64,000 bases of DNA, taken from positions 1-64,000 of the forward strand of contig JAFGES010000129.1 of NCBI GenBank assembly GCA_016931455.1, in the 5' to 3' direction. The DNA is from Desulfobacterales bacterium (GTDB lineage Bacteria > Desulfobacterota > Desulfobacteria > Desulfobacterales > JAHDSC01). The notes beneath the pieces were generated by a model that ran no database searches, was not told the origin of the DNA, and saw only the letters and a program-made list of their open reading frames with translations. Below, in pieces: positions 44,298 through 52,916 of the stretch (positions within the stretch are counted from its first letter, which is position 1; each line of letters opens with the position of its first letter). Position numbers and translations under genes: made by a program.

Positions 44298-44657
44298 TTA
44301 TATGAAATATTCTGTTTTGGATGTCACCGTTTGCTTAATGGCATTCAGGGTGTCATTTAGAGTTTGGATTACATTTTCTCTTATATCTCCGGCAACAACT
44401 AAAAACATGATATCATCACCCACGGATAAATCTTTGTTTTCAAAAATTTCTGCCAGAATTTCTATTATTCCTTCCTTTTTTTTATAGCTTTCGATCACCT
44501 GATGCAGTTTCTCATGATCCACTGTAATCTTGAGCCCTGATACCTTTCGACCGTCACGGGACGTGGCTCTAACAACTCCATTATGGCAAAGAATCATTCC
44601 GACTTTAGCGTAATCCGGATGGTTTTTGATCTTATCAATAAGATGGATAATATTCAT
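44298..44657 (-). CDS. MoaE-like molybdenum cofactor protein
   Basis: 119 aa, shorter than MoaE (about 150). It has the MoaE-type core GMILCHNGVVRATSRDGRKVSGL and a late KQTVTSKTEYF end that replaces the usual WKKE catalytic tail, although two lysines are near the expected positions. It may act as a molybdopterin synthase subunit or as a related protein. Its start overlaps the end of mobA by 4 bp. The role is uncertain; context supports molybdenum cofactor assembly. Confidence 0.7.
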   Translation of the reverse strand: MNIIHLIDKIKNHPDYAKVGMILCHNGVVRATSRDGRKVSGLKITVDHEKLHQVIESYKKKEGIIEILAEIFENKDLSVGDDIMFLVVAGDIRENVIQTLNDTLNAIKQTVTSKTEYFI

Positions 44658-45283
44658 ACATGGTCCTTTTTAATGTCATTTCCCCTTGTCGAAATTATTT
44701 CTTCAGCTCTTGCCAGCTCTAGCGGCGTATTGATATTAAAAAAGGATAGAAGTGTAGGATCTTTTTGCCTTAATAATTGTTCCGAGATTTTTTTAACACG
44801 ATTTTTTGGAAAAAATCGCCGGATTTTAAAGTCTTGCACGGCAAGTTGCCTTTCTATTGGACTGAGGCACCTTTTGGAATAAACAGCACAAAGTGGTTCT
44901 AGGCCTTTTGAAGTTTCAGGAATCACAACATCAAAACGCGGATCATTTTGGTTAGCGATGGCTTCAATGACTTCTCTTTTCAGAAAGGGAGCATCGCATG
45001 CTGCGATAAAAGCATATGGGTTCGTTGAAAAATAAAGGCCCGCATGTATTCCTGTTAAAGAGCTACGGATTGGAAAAATGTCAGTGACAATCTTAAAATC
45101 CCATTCGAGATACTGAAGCGGATCATTGGTAACTAATATGATCTCTTCAAATAAATTTTTAAATACACTGTACATCCGATCGATGATCCTTTGGCCGCCG
45201 ATCGGCAGGAAAGCCTTATCTCTACCCGAAAAACGCGAACTCAGCCCTCCGGCTAATATTACGCCTGTACAGGAACATATCAT
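44654..45283 (-). CDS. mobA: Molybdenum cofactor guanylyltransferase MobA
   Basis: 209 aa nucleotidyltransferase. The GVILAGGLSSRFSGRDKA nucleotide loop, the CDAPFL metal motif and an EPLCAVY segment are present. It attaches GMP to molybdopterin to give the guanine dinucleotide form used by formate dehydrogenases and nitrate reductase-like enzymes. The stop overlaps the MoaE-like gene. The adjacent 274 bp to divergent pyrR hold its promoter, which I could not define. Confidence 0.92.
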   Translation of the reverse strand: MICSCTGVILAGGLSSRFSGRDKAFLPIGGQRIIDRMYSVFKNLFEEIILVTNDPLQYLEWDFKIVTDIFPIRSSLTGIHAGLYFSTNPYAFIAACDAPFLKREVIEAIANQNDPRFDVVIPETSKGLEPLCAVYSKRCLSPIERQLAVQDFKIRRFFPKNRVKKISEQLLRQKDPTLLSFFNINTPLELARAEEIISTRGNDIKKDHV

Positions 45284-45557
45284 AAAAGAAGTCTCTTTAG
45301 ATTTAAGGCAAAAGTAAGCGCTTTTTTAATTAGGAGATATTACATACCTTCATAATAAATAAATATAGAAAAAAATCAAGGTAATTTCAGCGCTTACAAC
45401 CGAATGTAACCGAAAATAAATGTATATAGATCTTGATCTCCGACCGATTAATGGTATAAAAAGTTAATATTTCATTTTTAACCGGCAGATAACAGTTACC
45501 AATGTTGATTAATTCGTAAAAAGTCAAAATTTTTATGATTCAATTGGAAAAAAATCA

Positions 45558-46088
45558 ATGAGCACATACGATCCAATTTTGGATGCCGCGGATATCGACC
45601 GAATTTTAACAAGGATTAGCCATGAAATTCTGGAAATACACAAAGGTGCCGGTAATCTAACATTAATCGGTATTCAAACCCGCGGCGTTACGATTGCAAA
45701 GCGAATTCAATCTAAAATTCATGAAATTGAAGGAGTGATTATACCAACGGGTAGTATAGATATCACATTGTATCGTGATGACTGGACTCGAATCAGTCAG
45801 CATCCGATCGTACAAAACACGGACATACCTTTTTCAGTCGACGGTATACAAATTGTCCTCGTAGATGATGTTCTGTTTACCGGCCGTACCATTCGAGCAG
45901 CCATGGATGCGATTATAGATTTCGGAAGGCCGGATCGTATCGAACTTGCCGTTCTGGTGGATCGAGGTCACCGGGAACTCCCCATCGAGGCCAATTATGT
46001 CGGCAAACACATAGAAACAAGACGTTCAGAGACAGTCAATGTATTTCTATCTGAAAATGATGGAATAGATCGGGTTGTCATCGAGTAA
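45558..46088 (+). CDS. pyrR: Bifunctional pyr operon regulator / uracil phosphoribosyltransferase PyrR
   Basis: 176 aa with the PRPP-binding motif VLVDDVLFTGRTIRAAMD (about 94-111), LIGIQTRGVTIAKRI and a DRGHRELPIEANYVGK end. PyrR attenuates pyrimidine operons by binding mRNA in firmicutes and can act as a uracil phosphoribosyltransferase. No anti-antiterminator leader is evident in the 274 bp upstream, and no other pyrimidine gene is nearby, so the enzymatic role may matter more here. Confidence 0.9.
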   Translation: MSTYDPILDAADIDRILTRISHEILEIHKGAGNLTLIGIQTRGVTIAKRIQSKIHEIEGVIIPTGSIDITLYRDDWTRISQHPIVQNTDIPFSVDGIQIVLVDDVLFTGRTIRAAMDAIIDFGRPDRIELAVLVDRGHRELPIEANYVGKHIETRRSETVNVFLSENDGIDRVVIE

Positions 46089-46095
46089 ATGGATC

Positions 46096-46599
46096 ATGAG
46101 CAGTCAAAAACATAAAGACATGGCTTCAAAAATGTTTAAAGTCGGCATCCTTACAGTTTCAAGCAGCCGATCCCTTACAGATGATATCAGTGGGCGCTGG
46201 ATTTCCAAGAGAGCCGAAAAGGAAGGCCATGAGGTCGTGATCCACAAGGTGATTCCGGATGACATTGCAATCATAAGAAACACCGTTCTTGATGTTATTC
46301 ATGATCTTAATCCACATGTTGTTCTTTTAACAGGGGGTACGGGAATTACCAGTCAAGATGTGACAATTGAAGCGTTGCGTCCGCTGTTTGAAAAAGAGTT
46401 AACAGCTTTCGGGCCCTTGTTTGCTCAGCTCAGCTATGAAGAAATTGATTCTGCAGCCATTTTATCCCGTGCAACCGCCGGTATCATTGAAAAAACGATC
46501 CTCTTTTGTATGCCCGGAAGCCTTAAAGCCTGCAAGCTTGCTCTTAAAGCACTTATTTTCCCTGAGTTAGGACACCTTGTCAAACATGTCTATGAATAA
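46096..46599 (+). CDS. Molybdopterin-binding MoaB/Mog-type protein
   Basis: 167 aa from the ATG at 46096; an earlier GTG at 46075 would overlap pyrR. The MoaB/Mog fold motifs are visible: GILTVSSSRSLTDDISG and LLTGGTGITSQDVTIEAL. It adenylylates molybdopterin before molybdate insertion. It is next to, but on the opposite strand from, the moaC-mobA set. MoaB versus Mog cannot be decided from sequence alone. Confidence 0.88.
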   Translation: MSSQKHKDMASKMFKVGILTVSSSRSLTDDISGRWISKRAEKEGHEVVIHKVIPDDIAIIRNTVLDVIHDLNPHVVLLTGGTGITSQDVTIEALRPLFEKELTAFGPLFAQLSYEEIDSAAILSRATAGIIEKTILFCMPGSLKACKLALKALIFPELGHLVKHVYE

Positions 46600-46659
46600 A
46601 AACGCATAAGTTTCCGGCTCACTTTTTTTCTATATTAAATTTCTTTGGAGTAATCCCAT

Positions 46660-48255
46660 ATGGATACATTAAAACAGTTTGAAATGATTTGCCGAGCAAT
46701 GGCGAATCCCGATTTTTATCCTCATTCCGTTACGACGATCGAACGTCGCGATACGCATATTTCTGCTGTTTTTTTAACCGGTCAATGGGTCTACAAACTA
46801 AAAAAGCCGGTAGATTTCGGTTTTCTCGATTTCCGTGATTTAGACGACCGGCGACGCTTTTGCGAACTTGAAGTGACTCTCAATCAGAGACTAAGCCATA
46901 ATATTTATCAGGAGGTTATTGAGATTTATAAAAATCGGAATGATCGTTTTTCAATGCAAGAAAACGGTCCAATAGTCGAATATGCAGTAAAAATGAAACA
47001 GCTTTCCGATGACGTTAATCTTAAAGAACTTTTAAAAAATAACAAAATTCAGCGGGCACAACTACAAGAATTGGGGCATAGACTGTCGGATTTTTATAAA
47101 AGCAGTGATCAAAACGCTCAAATTGATCATTATGGCCGAAAAGAGGTTATTGCTTTCAATATGGAAGAAAATTTTAGGCAATTAGAACCTTTTATCGATG
47201 CAAATTTTGACCGAAAAAAATGGGAATATATTTGTCAAGCGAATCGCACTTTTCTGGAGCATAATACTGATCTTTTTCAGCATCGATTGCAAACCGGTCG
47301 TATTCGAGACGGCCACGGAGATCTTCGCGCCGAACACGTCTATTTTTATCACGGCGTTCAGATCATCGATTGCATCGAATTCAATACACGTTTTCGGTAC
47401 GGAGACGTAGCCGTTGATCTGGCTTATCTTTATATGGATATGGAACATTTGGGCTACCCTGAACTCAGCCGAGCCTTTTTGTGCGACTATGTAAAAGATT
47501 CCTATGATCCGGAACTCTACCTCTTACTTGATTTTTATGCCGCCTATCGCGCCGTTGTCCGGTTGAAAGTCAGTTGTTTCCGTTTATCCGAAGTCAAAAA
47601 CCATGAACGGGAGGCGTTGATAGAGGAGGCAAGGCGTTATATGGATTTGGCTTATCGATATACCATTCAGTTTAGCCGCCCAACGCTTTGGATTTTCTGC
47701 GGCTTACCTGCCACGGGGAAATCCCGTTTAGCCGAACAAGCAGCTAAAACATTAACGGTCCCTTTATTTCAATCCGATCATCTTCGAAAGGAAAAACAAT
47801 CCGAACCGCATCAAGAAATTGTCCCTTTTGGTCAAGGGCTGTATCGCCAAGAAAAGCGAAATCAAGTCTATCAGCAGTTATTATCAATAGCTGAACAAAA
47901 ACTTATGGAAGGACAATCCGTAATCCTGGATGCCACTTATTCAAATCGGTCATGGCGAGAATCAGCCCATCGCTTAGCCGATCAGCTCAAAATCAATCTC
48001 ATTTTTGTCGAATGCGTTTGCAAAGAAGAAACGATTCGTTCAAGACTCAAACAACGTGAAGACCAAACCGGTTTTTCTGATGCAAGACTCCAACATCTAC
48101 CGGAAATGTTAAAAAATTTTCAGCCGCTTGATGAACTTCCGCCTGAAATGCATTTCACAATCAACACGGAGCAACCTTTTGAGGCGGAATTAATTGAGCT
48201 TCTCTCAGAAGGTTATGCCCGCAAGTGCGCTCAATTAGAAAAAAGTATAGAATAA
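46660..48255 (+). CDS. Aminoglycoside-phosphotransferase-like domain fused to a P-loop kinase
   Basis: 531 aa. The first half has an APH/kinase-like fold with FGFLDFRDLDDRRRFC, a catalytic HGDLRAEHVYF and DCIEFN metal motif. The second half is a zeta-toxin/gluconokinase-like P-loop kinase with Walker A CGLPATGKSRL (about 346-356). The fusion is a known family (COG2187 with COG0645) of unknown substrate. It precedes a radical SAM gene by 7 bp, probably as an operon. Confidence 0.8.
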   Translation: MDTLKQFEMICRAMANPDFYPHSVTTIERRDTHISAVFLTGQWVYKLKKPVDFGFLDFRDLDDRRRFCELEVTLNQRLSHNIYQEVIEIYKNRNDRFSMQENGPIVEYAVKMKQLSDDVNLKELLKNNKIQRAQLQELGHRLSDFYKSSDQNAQIDHYGRKEVIAFNMEENFRQLEPFIDANFDRKKWEYICQANRTFLEHNTDLFQHRLQTGRIRDGHGDLRAEHVYFYHGVQIIDCIEFNTRFRYGDVAVDLAYLYMDMEHLGYPELSRAFLCDYVKDSYDPELYLLLDFYAAYRAVVRLKVSCFRLSEVKNHEREALIEEARRYMDLAYRYTIQFSRPTLWIFCGLPATGKSRLAEQAAKTLTVPLFQSDHLRKEKQSEPHQEIVPFGQGLYRQEKRNQVYQQLLSIAEQKLMEGQSVILDATYSNRSWRESAHRLADQLKINLIFVECVCKEETIRSRLKQREDQTGFSDARLQHLPEMLKNFQPLDELPPEMHFTINTEQPFEAELIELLSEGYARKCAQLEKSIE

Positions 48256-48262
48256 CCACTCG

Positions 48263-49591
48263 ATGTTGAAGCCGATAATGAAAAATTCCCTACTTAAAAA
48301 AGAAAAATTAGTAACGGCCGTCGTTGCCAATCCGAAAGGTGAAATTTTTGAACTTGAAGGCTATGCAGCAGTCGGCATGTCCGGATCTTCTTTTTTGCCC
48401 CTGACGACTCATCTAACAGTCAATATGCCATATGGTGGAGAACTTATGCGGTTACCGGATAGGAGTCCGGTCGTATACAATATCAGCCGAAATAGATTTG
48501 AAACTTTGAAAGAAAATCCGCATAGACCCGGTGAACCGATTTTCCCGGTTGCAGCCTTCAATTCACCCGGATACGTTCTATCTTTTGTCAGTGCTTATAA
48601 GGAAAACAAAGGCGCAGATTACCTCCCCCTCTTTTCCTACGGAGCAGTCGGATGGCAAAAGGATCGATTTAGATCCGCCGCAATTCTTGTCGATCGCGAA
48701 AATAGGCAGGATCTAAGACTTATGAAAATAAAAAATGTAATGGCCGGTGTCCATCAGATGAGAAAAAAAATGCCGAATAACAGGCTCAGGGCACATCTTG
48801 AAAAATGCGCCCTGCAGTATGGCTGCCCGGCCGGTAAAAATTTTTTCCTGGGAAGATATGAAGCACCTTTGCCGACATCCAGATATTGTAATGCACATTG
48901 TCTGGGCTGCATATCACTGCAAAAAAATGATAAGATTAAAAACAGCCAAGATCGGATCGCTTTTACCCCAACCCCCCGAGAAATCTCAGAAGTGGCCTTA
49001 GAACATATTCTCAAAGTAAAAAAGTCCATTGTCAGTTTTGGACAGGGTTGTGAAGGAGACCCCTTGCTGGCAGCGGAGGTGATTGAACCTGCCATAACTG
49101 TAATACGCTCGGCAACTCCTCACGGTACCATCAATATGAATACCAATGGAAGCAAACCCGATGTATTAGAACAGTTGTTTGATGCAGGGTTAGATAGTAT
49201 TCGGGTCAGTTTAAACAGCGTAAGAAAGGCGTGTTATGATACCTATTTCCGACCCAAAGGCTACGATTTTTCAGATGTGCAAAAAAGCATCCGGATCGCA
49301 ATTGGTCGCAAAAAATTTGTCTCCATCAATTATCTAAACTGTCCGGGAGTTACAGACGCGCCCGAAGAATTTGAGGCACTGATCGCCTTCATCAAACAAT
49401 ATCCGATTCACATGATTCAATGGCGAAACTTGAATTTCGATCCGCTCAGATATTACAACATCATGGACAGGGCTTCAAAACATAGAAAGCCTTTAGGAAT
49501 GAAAAAAATACTCAATAAAATAAAAAAAATCTTTCCAAATTTAAAATACGGCTATTTTAATCCACCAAAAGAAAATTTTTATAAAATATAA
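48263..49591 (+). CDS. Radical SAM protein next to the kinase fusion
   Basis: 442 aa. The N-terminal 190 residues carry no recognised domain, and the radical SAM CxxxCxxC is at about 213-220 (YCNAHCLGC). Downstream elements are the GQGCEGDPLL glycine-rich loop and a TNGSKPDV strand. The large N-terminal part (RLPDRSPVVYNISRNRF, SFVSAYKENKGADYLPLFSYG) is unusual. Target is unknown; the 7-bp gap to the kinase fusion suggests they act together. Confidence 0.78.
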   Translation: MLKPIMKNSLLKKEKLVTAVVANPKGEIFELEGYAAVGMSGSSFLPLTTHLTVNMPYGGELMRLPDRSPVVYNISRNRFETLKENPHRPGEPIFPVAAFNSPGYVLSFVSAYKENKGADYLPLFSYGAVGWQKDRFRSAAILVDRENRQDLRLMKIKNVMAGVHQMRKKMPNNRLRAHLEKCALQYGCPAGKNFFLGRYEAPLPTSRYCNAHCLGCISLQKNDKIKNSQDRIAFTPTPREISEVALEHILKVKKSIVSFGQGCEGDPLLAAEVIEPAITVIRSATPHGTINMNTNGSKPDVLEQLFDAGLDSIRVSLNSVRKACYDTYFRPKGYDFSDVQKSIRIAIGRKKFVSINYLNCPGVTDAPEEFEALIAFIKQYPIHMIQWRNLNFDPLRYYNIMDRASKHRKPLGMKKILNKIKKIFPNLKYGYFNPPKENFYKI

Positions 49592-49619
49592 AAAAATCTG
49601 CCAAGGATGGCCTTAAAAA

Positions 49620-50048
49620 TTAGGCAATTTCAATTAAATCAATATCAAAAACCAATGTTTTCCCTGCCAACGGGTGGTTTGCATCCAAAGTAATTGTGGT
49701 CTCATCCATATCAGCAACCATCACATTGATGAAATTACCATTCGGTTGTTTGATTTGAAGCGGCAGCCCGACCTTCAGCTCAATATTTTCAGGAACATCC
49801 TTTCTCTCTACAACCGCAATTAGATCTTTACGGTGCAATCCATATCCCTCTTCGGGCAAAATAGTTAGAGTCTTGGAACTTCCGGTTTCCATTCCTACCA
49901 CACCAGTTTCAAAACCTTTGATTAAGTTTCCACTTCCAATTTGAAATTCAAATGGTTCGCGGTTTTTTGAAGTGTCAAAAACCGTCCCGTCTTCCAATTT
50001 TCCAGTATAGTGTACTTTGACCGTATCGCCATATTGAACCTGAGGCAT
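49620..50048 (-). CDS. FKBP-type peptidyl-prolyl isomerase (SlyD-like)
   Basis: 142 aa: a two-part FKBP with an insert-in-flap domain. VKVHYTGKLEDGTVFDTSK and the GMETGSSKTLTILPEEGYG loop are visible, with a DANHPLAGKTLVFDIDLIEI end. Unlike E. coli SlyD, no His-rich metal tail follows. It folds proteins in the cytoplasm. Start ATG 50048 has GGAGATTTATATG spacing. A T-rich stretch follows its stop towards 49590. Confidence 0.9.
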   Translation of the reverse strand: MPQVQYGDTVKVHYTGKLEDGTVFDTSKNREPFEFQIGSGNLIKGFETGVVGMETGSSKTLTILPEEGYGLHRKDLIAVVERKDVPENIELKVGLPLQIKQPNGNFINVMVADMDETTITLDANHPLAGKTLVFDIDLIEIA

Positions 50049-50132
50049 ATAAATCTCCGTTTCTTAATTTTTAAGATAAATTATCCAATAGTCCAGTGGC
50101 TGAATACCGGATAAAAAGGGCTTAAAATAAAA

Positions 50133-50160
50133 AAGGCAGAGCAATATCCGACTCCGCCTT
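50133..50160 (-). terminator. Intrinsic terminator of the NifX-MinD-NifU operon
   Basis: A stem of AAGGCGGAG and CTCTGCCTT (with a G-U wobble on the minus strand) is followed by TTTTTTATTTT. It lies 240 bp downstream of the NifU-like gene and is oriented for the minus strand. Alternatively it separates this operon from slyD. Confidence 0.75.
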
Positions 50161-50234
50161 AAAATATCTGATAATCCAATGTATAATTGGACAATTCACT
50201 TATTTTGATCTGTACATTTTATCAGGAGGTTACC

Positions 50235-50309
50235 TTGGAAGGAGAGATAAAACGGTATGGAGTGTCAAAAAAGACCGGCTTAAAGCTAATTCCAAAAGAA
50301 ATTTCCTAA
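50235..50309 (+). CDS. Very short frame with an excellent ribosome site (doubtful)
   Basis: A TTG at 50235-50237 preceded by CAGGAGGTTACC opens a 24-codon frame ending TAA (50307-50309): MEGEIKRYGVSKKTGLKL... The N-terminal RYGVS resembles the start of ribbon-helix-helix proteins, but nothing follows. It may be a leader peptide, a decayed gene or a chance frame. Confidence 0.2.
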   Translation: MEGEIKRYGVSKKTGLKLIPKEIS

Positions 50310-50398
50310 ACTATGCACTAAAGTCTGATTGCTTTTTAACAATATAATCAGCGCAAATTAGTATTAATTTCATATTTAATTGTCAAGAAAAATATTTT

Positions 50399-50800
50399 TC
50401 ATATCTCAATTTCGGCATTTATATCGGATTCTTTTTTCATTCGATCATTAAAATTTGCCACAGCTGCTTTCAGCGTATTCGCAGCCAGCAATGCACAGTG
50501 ACGAGATGCCTCCGGCAATCCGCCTAAGGCTTTCAGCACATCTTCCTGCTGGAGTTGAGATGCCTCTTTCAAGTTTTTGCCCTCAGCTAATTGTGCAGCC
50601 ATGCTCCCACTGACAATGGATGAACCACACCCATCGGTCGTAAAGCTCACCTTGGTAATACGATTTTCTTTGATCCACAACCAATATTCCATCGTATCTC
50701 CGCAAGGGCCCGTGATCCTGGCATGGCCGTCCGGATCCTCCAACATTCCAAAGTTTGAGGGCAATTTAAGAGGATCCGCATTTACTTGATTTTCCGACAT
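50399..50800 (-). CDS. NifU/IscU-like iron-sulfur scaffold protein
   Basis: 133 aa with the three scaffold cysteines: GPCGD (about residue 33), DGCGSS (about 58) and RHCALLA (about 102). Last gene of the sigma-54 operon; its start overlaps the end of the second MinD-type gene by 19 bp. Its place next to two ferredoxin-ATPases and NifX proteins suggests Fe-S or Mo-Cu cluster assembly. The named ORP operons of Desulfovibrio do not, as far as I recall, include NifU here. Confidence 0.86.
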   Translation of the reverse strand: MSENQVNADPLKLPSNFGMLEDPDGHARITGPCGDTMEYWLWIKENRITKVSFTTDGCGSSIVSGSMAAQLAEGKNLKEASQLQQEDVLKALGGLPEASRHCALLAANTLKAAVANFNDRMKKESDINAEIEI

Positions 50801-51666
50801 AATTCATTCCATCCTTTCCTTATATCCTCAGCAACCGGGTTGTCACCATTTTCCACCACCGCTTTTGCTTTGATTTGCGCAGCGGTGATCGCATGATCAT
50901 AACGGATACGACCGATTACTTCAGAATTATATCGTAACGCTTTTTGTTCGATTTGCTCTGTCATTTGGGGGTTCAAATCCCACTTGTTTACGCAAACAGC
51001 TGCTGCAATGCCGAAATGTCGAGTCAACATTAGAACACGCTCTAAGTCGTGAACACCGGATAGAGTCGGCTCTGTTACAACCAAAACAATAGAGGCACCG
51101 GCAATCGAAGCAATAACCGGGCAACCGATGCCTGGGGGGCCATCGACAATAACAAGTTCCAATCCTTTTTCCGTTGCAATGTTCTTTGCTTCTTGACGCA
51201 CGATGGTAACCAGCTTACCGGAATTTTCAGCCGCGATCGCCAAACGAGCATGCACCATGGGACCAAAACGGGTTTCCGATACAAACCACTCACCGCATAT
51301 CCTCTCAGGAAAATCAATGGCTTTTGCCGGGCAAAACTCGACGCATACGCCACACCCCTCACAAGAAAACGGCTCGATGCTGAAAGATATCTTGCCGTCT
51401 CTTGTGCTGACTTTTTTTACAGCATCAAAACGACAGTGTTCTAAACAAGCACCACACCCCACACAGTCAGCCGATCGAATGATAGCTTCTCTCCCGCTTT
51501 TAAACTCGCTACGACGCTGAATCTTTGGAGAAAGAACCAAATGTAAATCGGCCGCATCCACGTCACAGTCTGCAAGAACCGCATTTTTGGCCAAAGCGGC
51601 AAAAGATGCAACTATACTGGTCTTTCCGGTTCCGCCCTTACCACTAATTACAACTATTTCCTTCAT
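50782..51666 (-). CDS. MinD/ParA-type ATPase with two ferredoxin clusters (second copy)
   Basis: 294 aa from the ATG at 51666, with GAGG upstream; the longer frame to 51774 is not needed. P-loop GKGGTGKTS (deviant Walker A, about 9-17), two 4Fe-4S motifs (CVGCGACLEHC and CEGCGVCVEFCP) inserted near residue 65, and the DGPPGIGCPV switch. It is paralogous to the gene upstream, like the pair found in ORP clusters. It probably loads or inserts clusters in an ATP-dependent step (inference). Confidence 0.9.
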   Translation of the reverse strand: MKEIVVISGKGGTGKTSIVASFAALAKNAVLADCDVDAADLHLVLSPKIQRRSEFKSGREAIIRSADCVGCGACLEHCRFDAVKKVSTRDGKISFSIEPFSCEGCGVCVEFCPAKAIDFPERICGEWFVSETRFGPMVHARLAIAAENSGKLVTIVRQEAKNIATEKGLELVIVDGPPGIGCPVIASIAGASIVLVVTEPTLSGVHDLERVLMLTRHFGIAAAVCVNKWDLNPQMTEQIEQKALRYNSEVIGRIRYDHAITAAQIKAKAVVENGDNPVAEDIRKGWNELCRKIK

Positions 51667-51691
51667 AAATGCCTCGTTTCCGTCAAAGCGC

Positions 51692-52546
51692 TCAATGTCC
51701 CCGGGCTTCGTGATAGTATTCGGCAATACGGTCGAACATTTTCTGAAATCCGCTTTTGAATTCAGGCAACACATTGATAATCAATTGCCCTCGCGAATAA
51801 GCTTCGGCAATTCTTCGGTCATCCGGAATCTCCAGTAAAATTGGAATATTTTCTTGTCGACAGTAATCAACAACTTTCAGATCACCTGTATCCGCCCTGT
51901 TGATACATACCCCAAAAGGAATTTTCAACTCACGCATGGTTTCCACAGCCAAACTAAGATCATGGAGACCAAATGGAGTCGGCTCGGTCACAAGCACCAC
52001 GTAATCGCTGTCTTTTACCGCGGCAATGACCGGACAGGAGGTACCCGGCGGGCAATCAATAATTGTGATACCATTGGCCGCTACGTTCTGTTTTACAGCA
52101 CGTATCAGCGGTGGAGACATCGCTTGCCCGATGTTTAAACGTCCATGGACAAATTCAATGTTATCATATCTTCCGAATTCAACGACCCCGATCTCCTGCC
52201 GGATTTCCGAGATCGCGCCAGTCGGACAGATCTTTGTGCATCCCCCACAGCCATGACAAAGCTCGGGAAAAACAAGCGGCTTTGTCTTCAGCGAAGCAAT
52301 GGCATGGTATTGGCATATTCGACTGCATTCACTGCAGGCAATGCACTTATTTTCATCCACTTCGGGGACCGGAATACCAACTATTTCGCAACGTTGGATT
52401 TCAGGATTTAAAAATATATGGCAATTCGGCTCCTCAACATCGCAGTCAAGTAGCCTTACGGAATCGGCAATGGAAGAACAGGCAAGGTTAACCGCTACAG
52501 TCGTTTTACCCGTACCCCCTTTACCTGAAGCAATCGCAATAATCAT
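51692..52546 (-). CDS. MinD/ParA-type ATPase with two ferredoxin clusters (first copy)
   Basis: 284 aa. SGKGGTGKTT Walker A (7-16), ferredoxin clusters CIACSECSRIC and CHGCGGCTKICP at about 68-100, and DCPPGTSCPV. Four bp after the NifX gene and 25 bp before the second ATPase, so it is in the same transcript. In Desulfovibrio the equivalent ATPases belong to the ORP complex implicated in cell division (established knowledge); the function here is inferred. Confidence 0.9.
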   Translation of the reverse strand: MIIAIASGKGGTGKTTVAVNLACSSIADSVRLLDCDVEEPNCHIFLNPEIQRCEIVGIPVPEVDENKCIACSECSRICQYHAIASLKTKPLVFPELCHGCGGCTKICPTGAISEIRQEIGVVEFGRYDNIEFVHGRLNIGQAMSPPLIRAVKQNVAANGITIIDCPPGTSCPVIAAVKDSDYVVLVTEPTPFGLHDLSLAVETMRELKIPFGVCINRADTGDLKVVDYCRQENIPILLEIPDDRRIAEAYSRGQLIINVLPEFKSGFQKMFDRIAEYYHEARGH

Positions 52547-52550
52547 ATCT

Positions 52551-52916
52551 TTACCAGTGTCCTTCTACATTGGGGGCGCTTGACGGTTTCAGTCCACCGG
52601 CCTTAAATCGCTCGACGGCTTCACCAACAGTCCCTTCCGCTCCTGTGATCACCTGAATACCGGCGGCTTGCAGTGTACGAAACGCCTTTGGGCCGCAATT
52701 CCCGGTGATAAGGTACTGCGCTCCAAGCCGTACAACGGTTTCCGCGGCTTGAATACCGGCACCTTGAGCAGCATTAAGATTCTGGGTGTTATCGACGACT
52801 TCAAAGACACCGGTTTCAGTATCCAACAAAATAAACTTTGCAGCACGGCCAAAACGTAGGTCTATTGCAGCCCCAAGCGTCTCACCGATAGTTGTCACAG
52901 CAATCTTCATCATCAT
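52551..52916 (-). CDS. NifX/NifB-type dinitrogenase iron-molybdenum cofactor-binding (ORP-like) protein
   Basis: 121 aa single NifX domain: KIAVTTIGETLGAAIDLRFGRA, then TVVRLGAQYLITGNCGPKAF with the conserved GNCGP loop and an ERFKAGGL end. Its ATG overlaps the stop of the DUF5320 gene by 4 bp (52913-52916), an ATGA junction. This is the best candidate for the metal-carrying ORP, whose Desulfovibrio homolog binds a Mo-Cu sulfide cluster. Confidence 0.9.
   Translation of the reverse strand: MMMKIAVTTIGETLGAAIDLRFGRAAKFILLDTETGVFEVVDNTQNLNAAQGAGIQAAETVVRLGAQYLITGNCGPKAFRTLQAAGIQVITGAEGTVGEAVERFKAGGLKPSSAPNVEGHW

Larger units (their letters stand above)
50049..50398. other. Intergenic region between NifU and SlyD genes
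   Basis: 350 bp. It contains the terminator of the NifU/ORP operon, a 17-bp palindrome TCCAAT-GTATA-ATTGGA (50175-50191), and a short plus-strand frame with a good ribosome site (50235-50309). I see no gene of normal size. Confidence 0.5.

Noticed and set aside
49590-49615. Terminator for slyD
   Set aside because: Only a 4-bp stem is formed before the T run, too weak to list as a feature.
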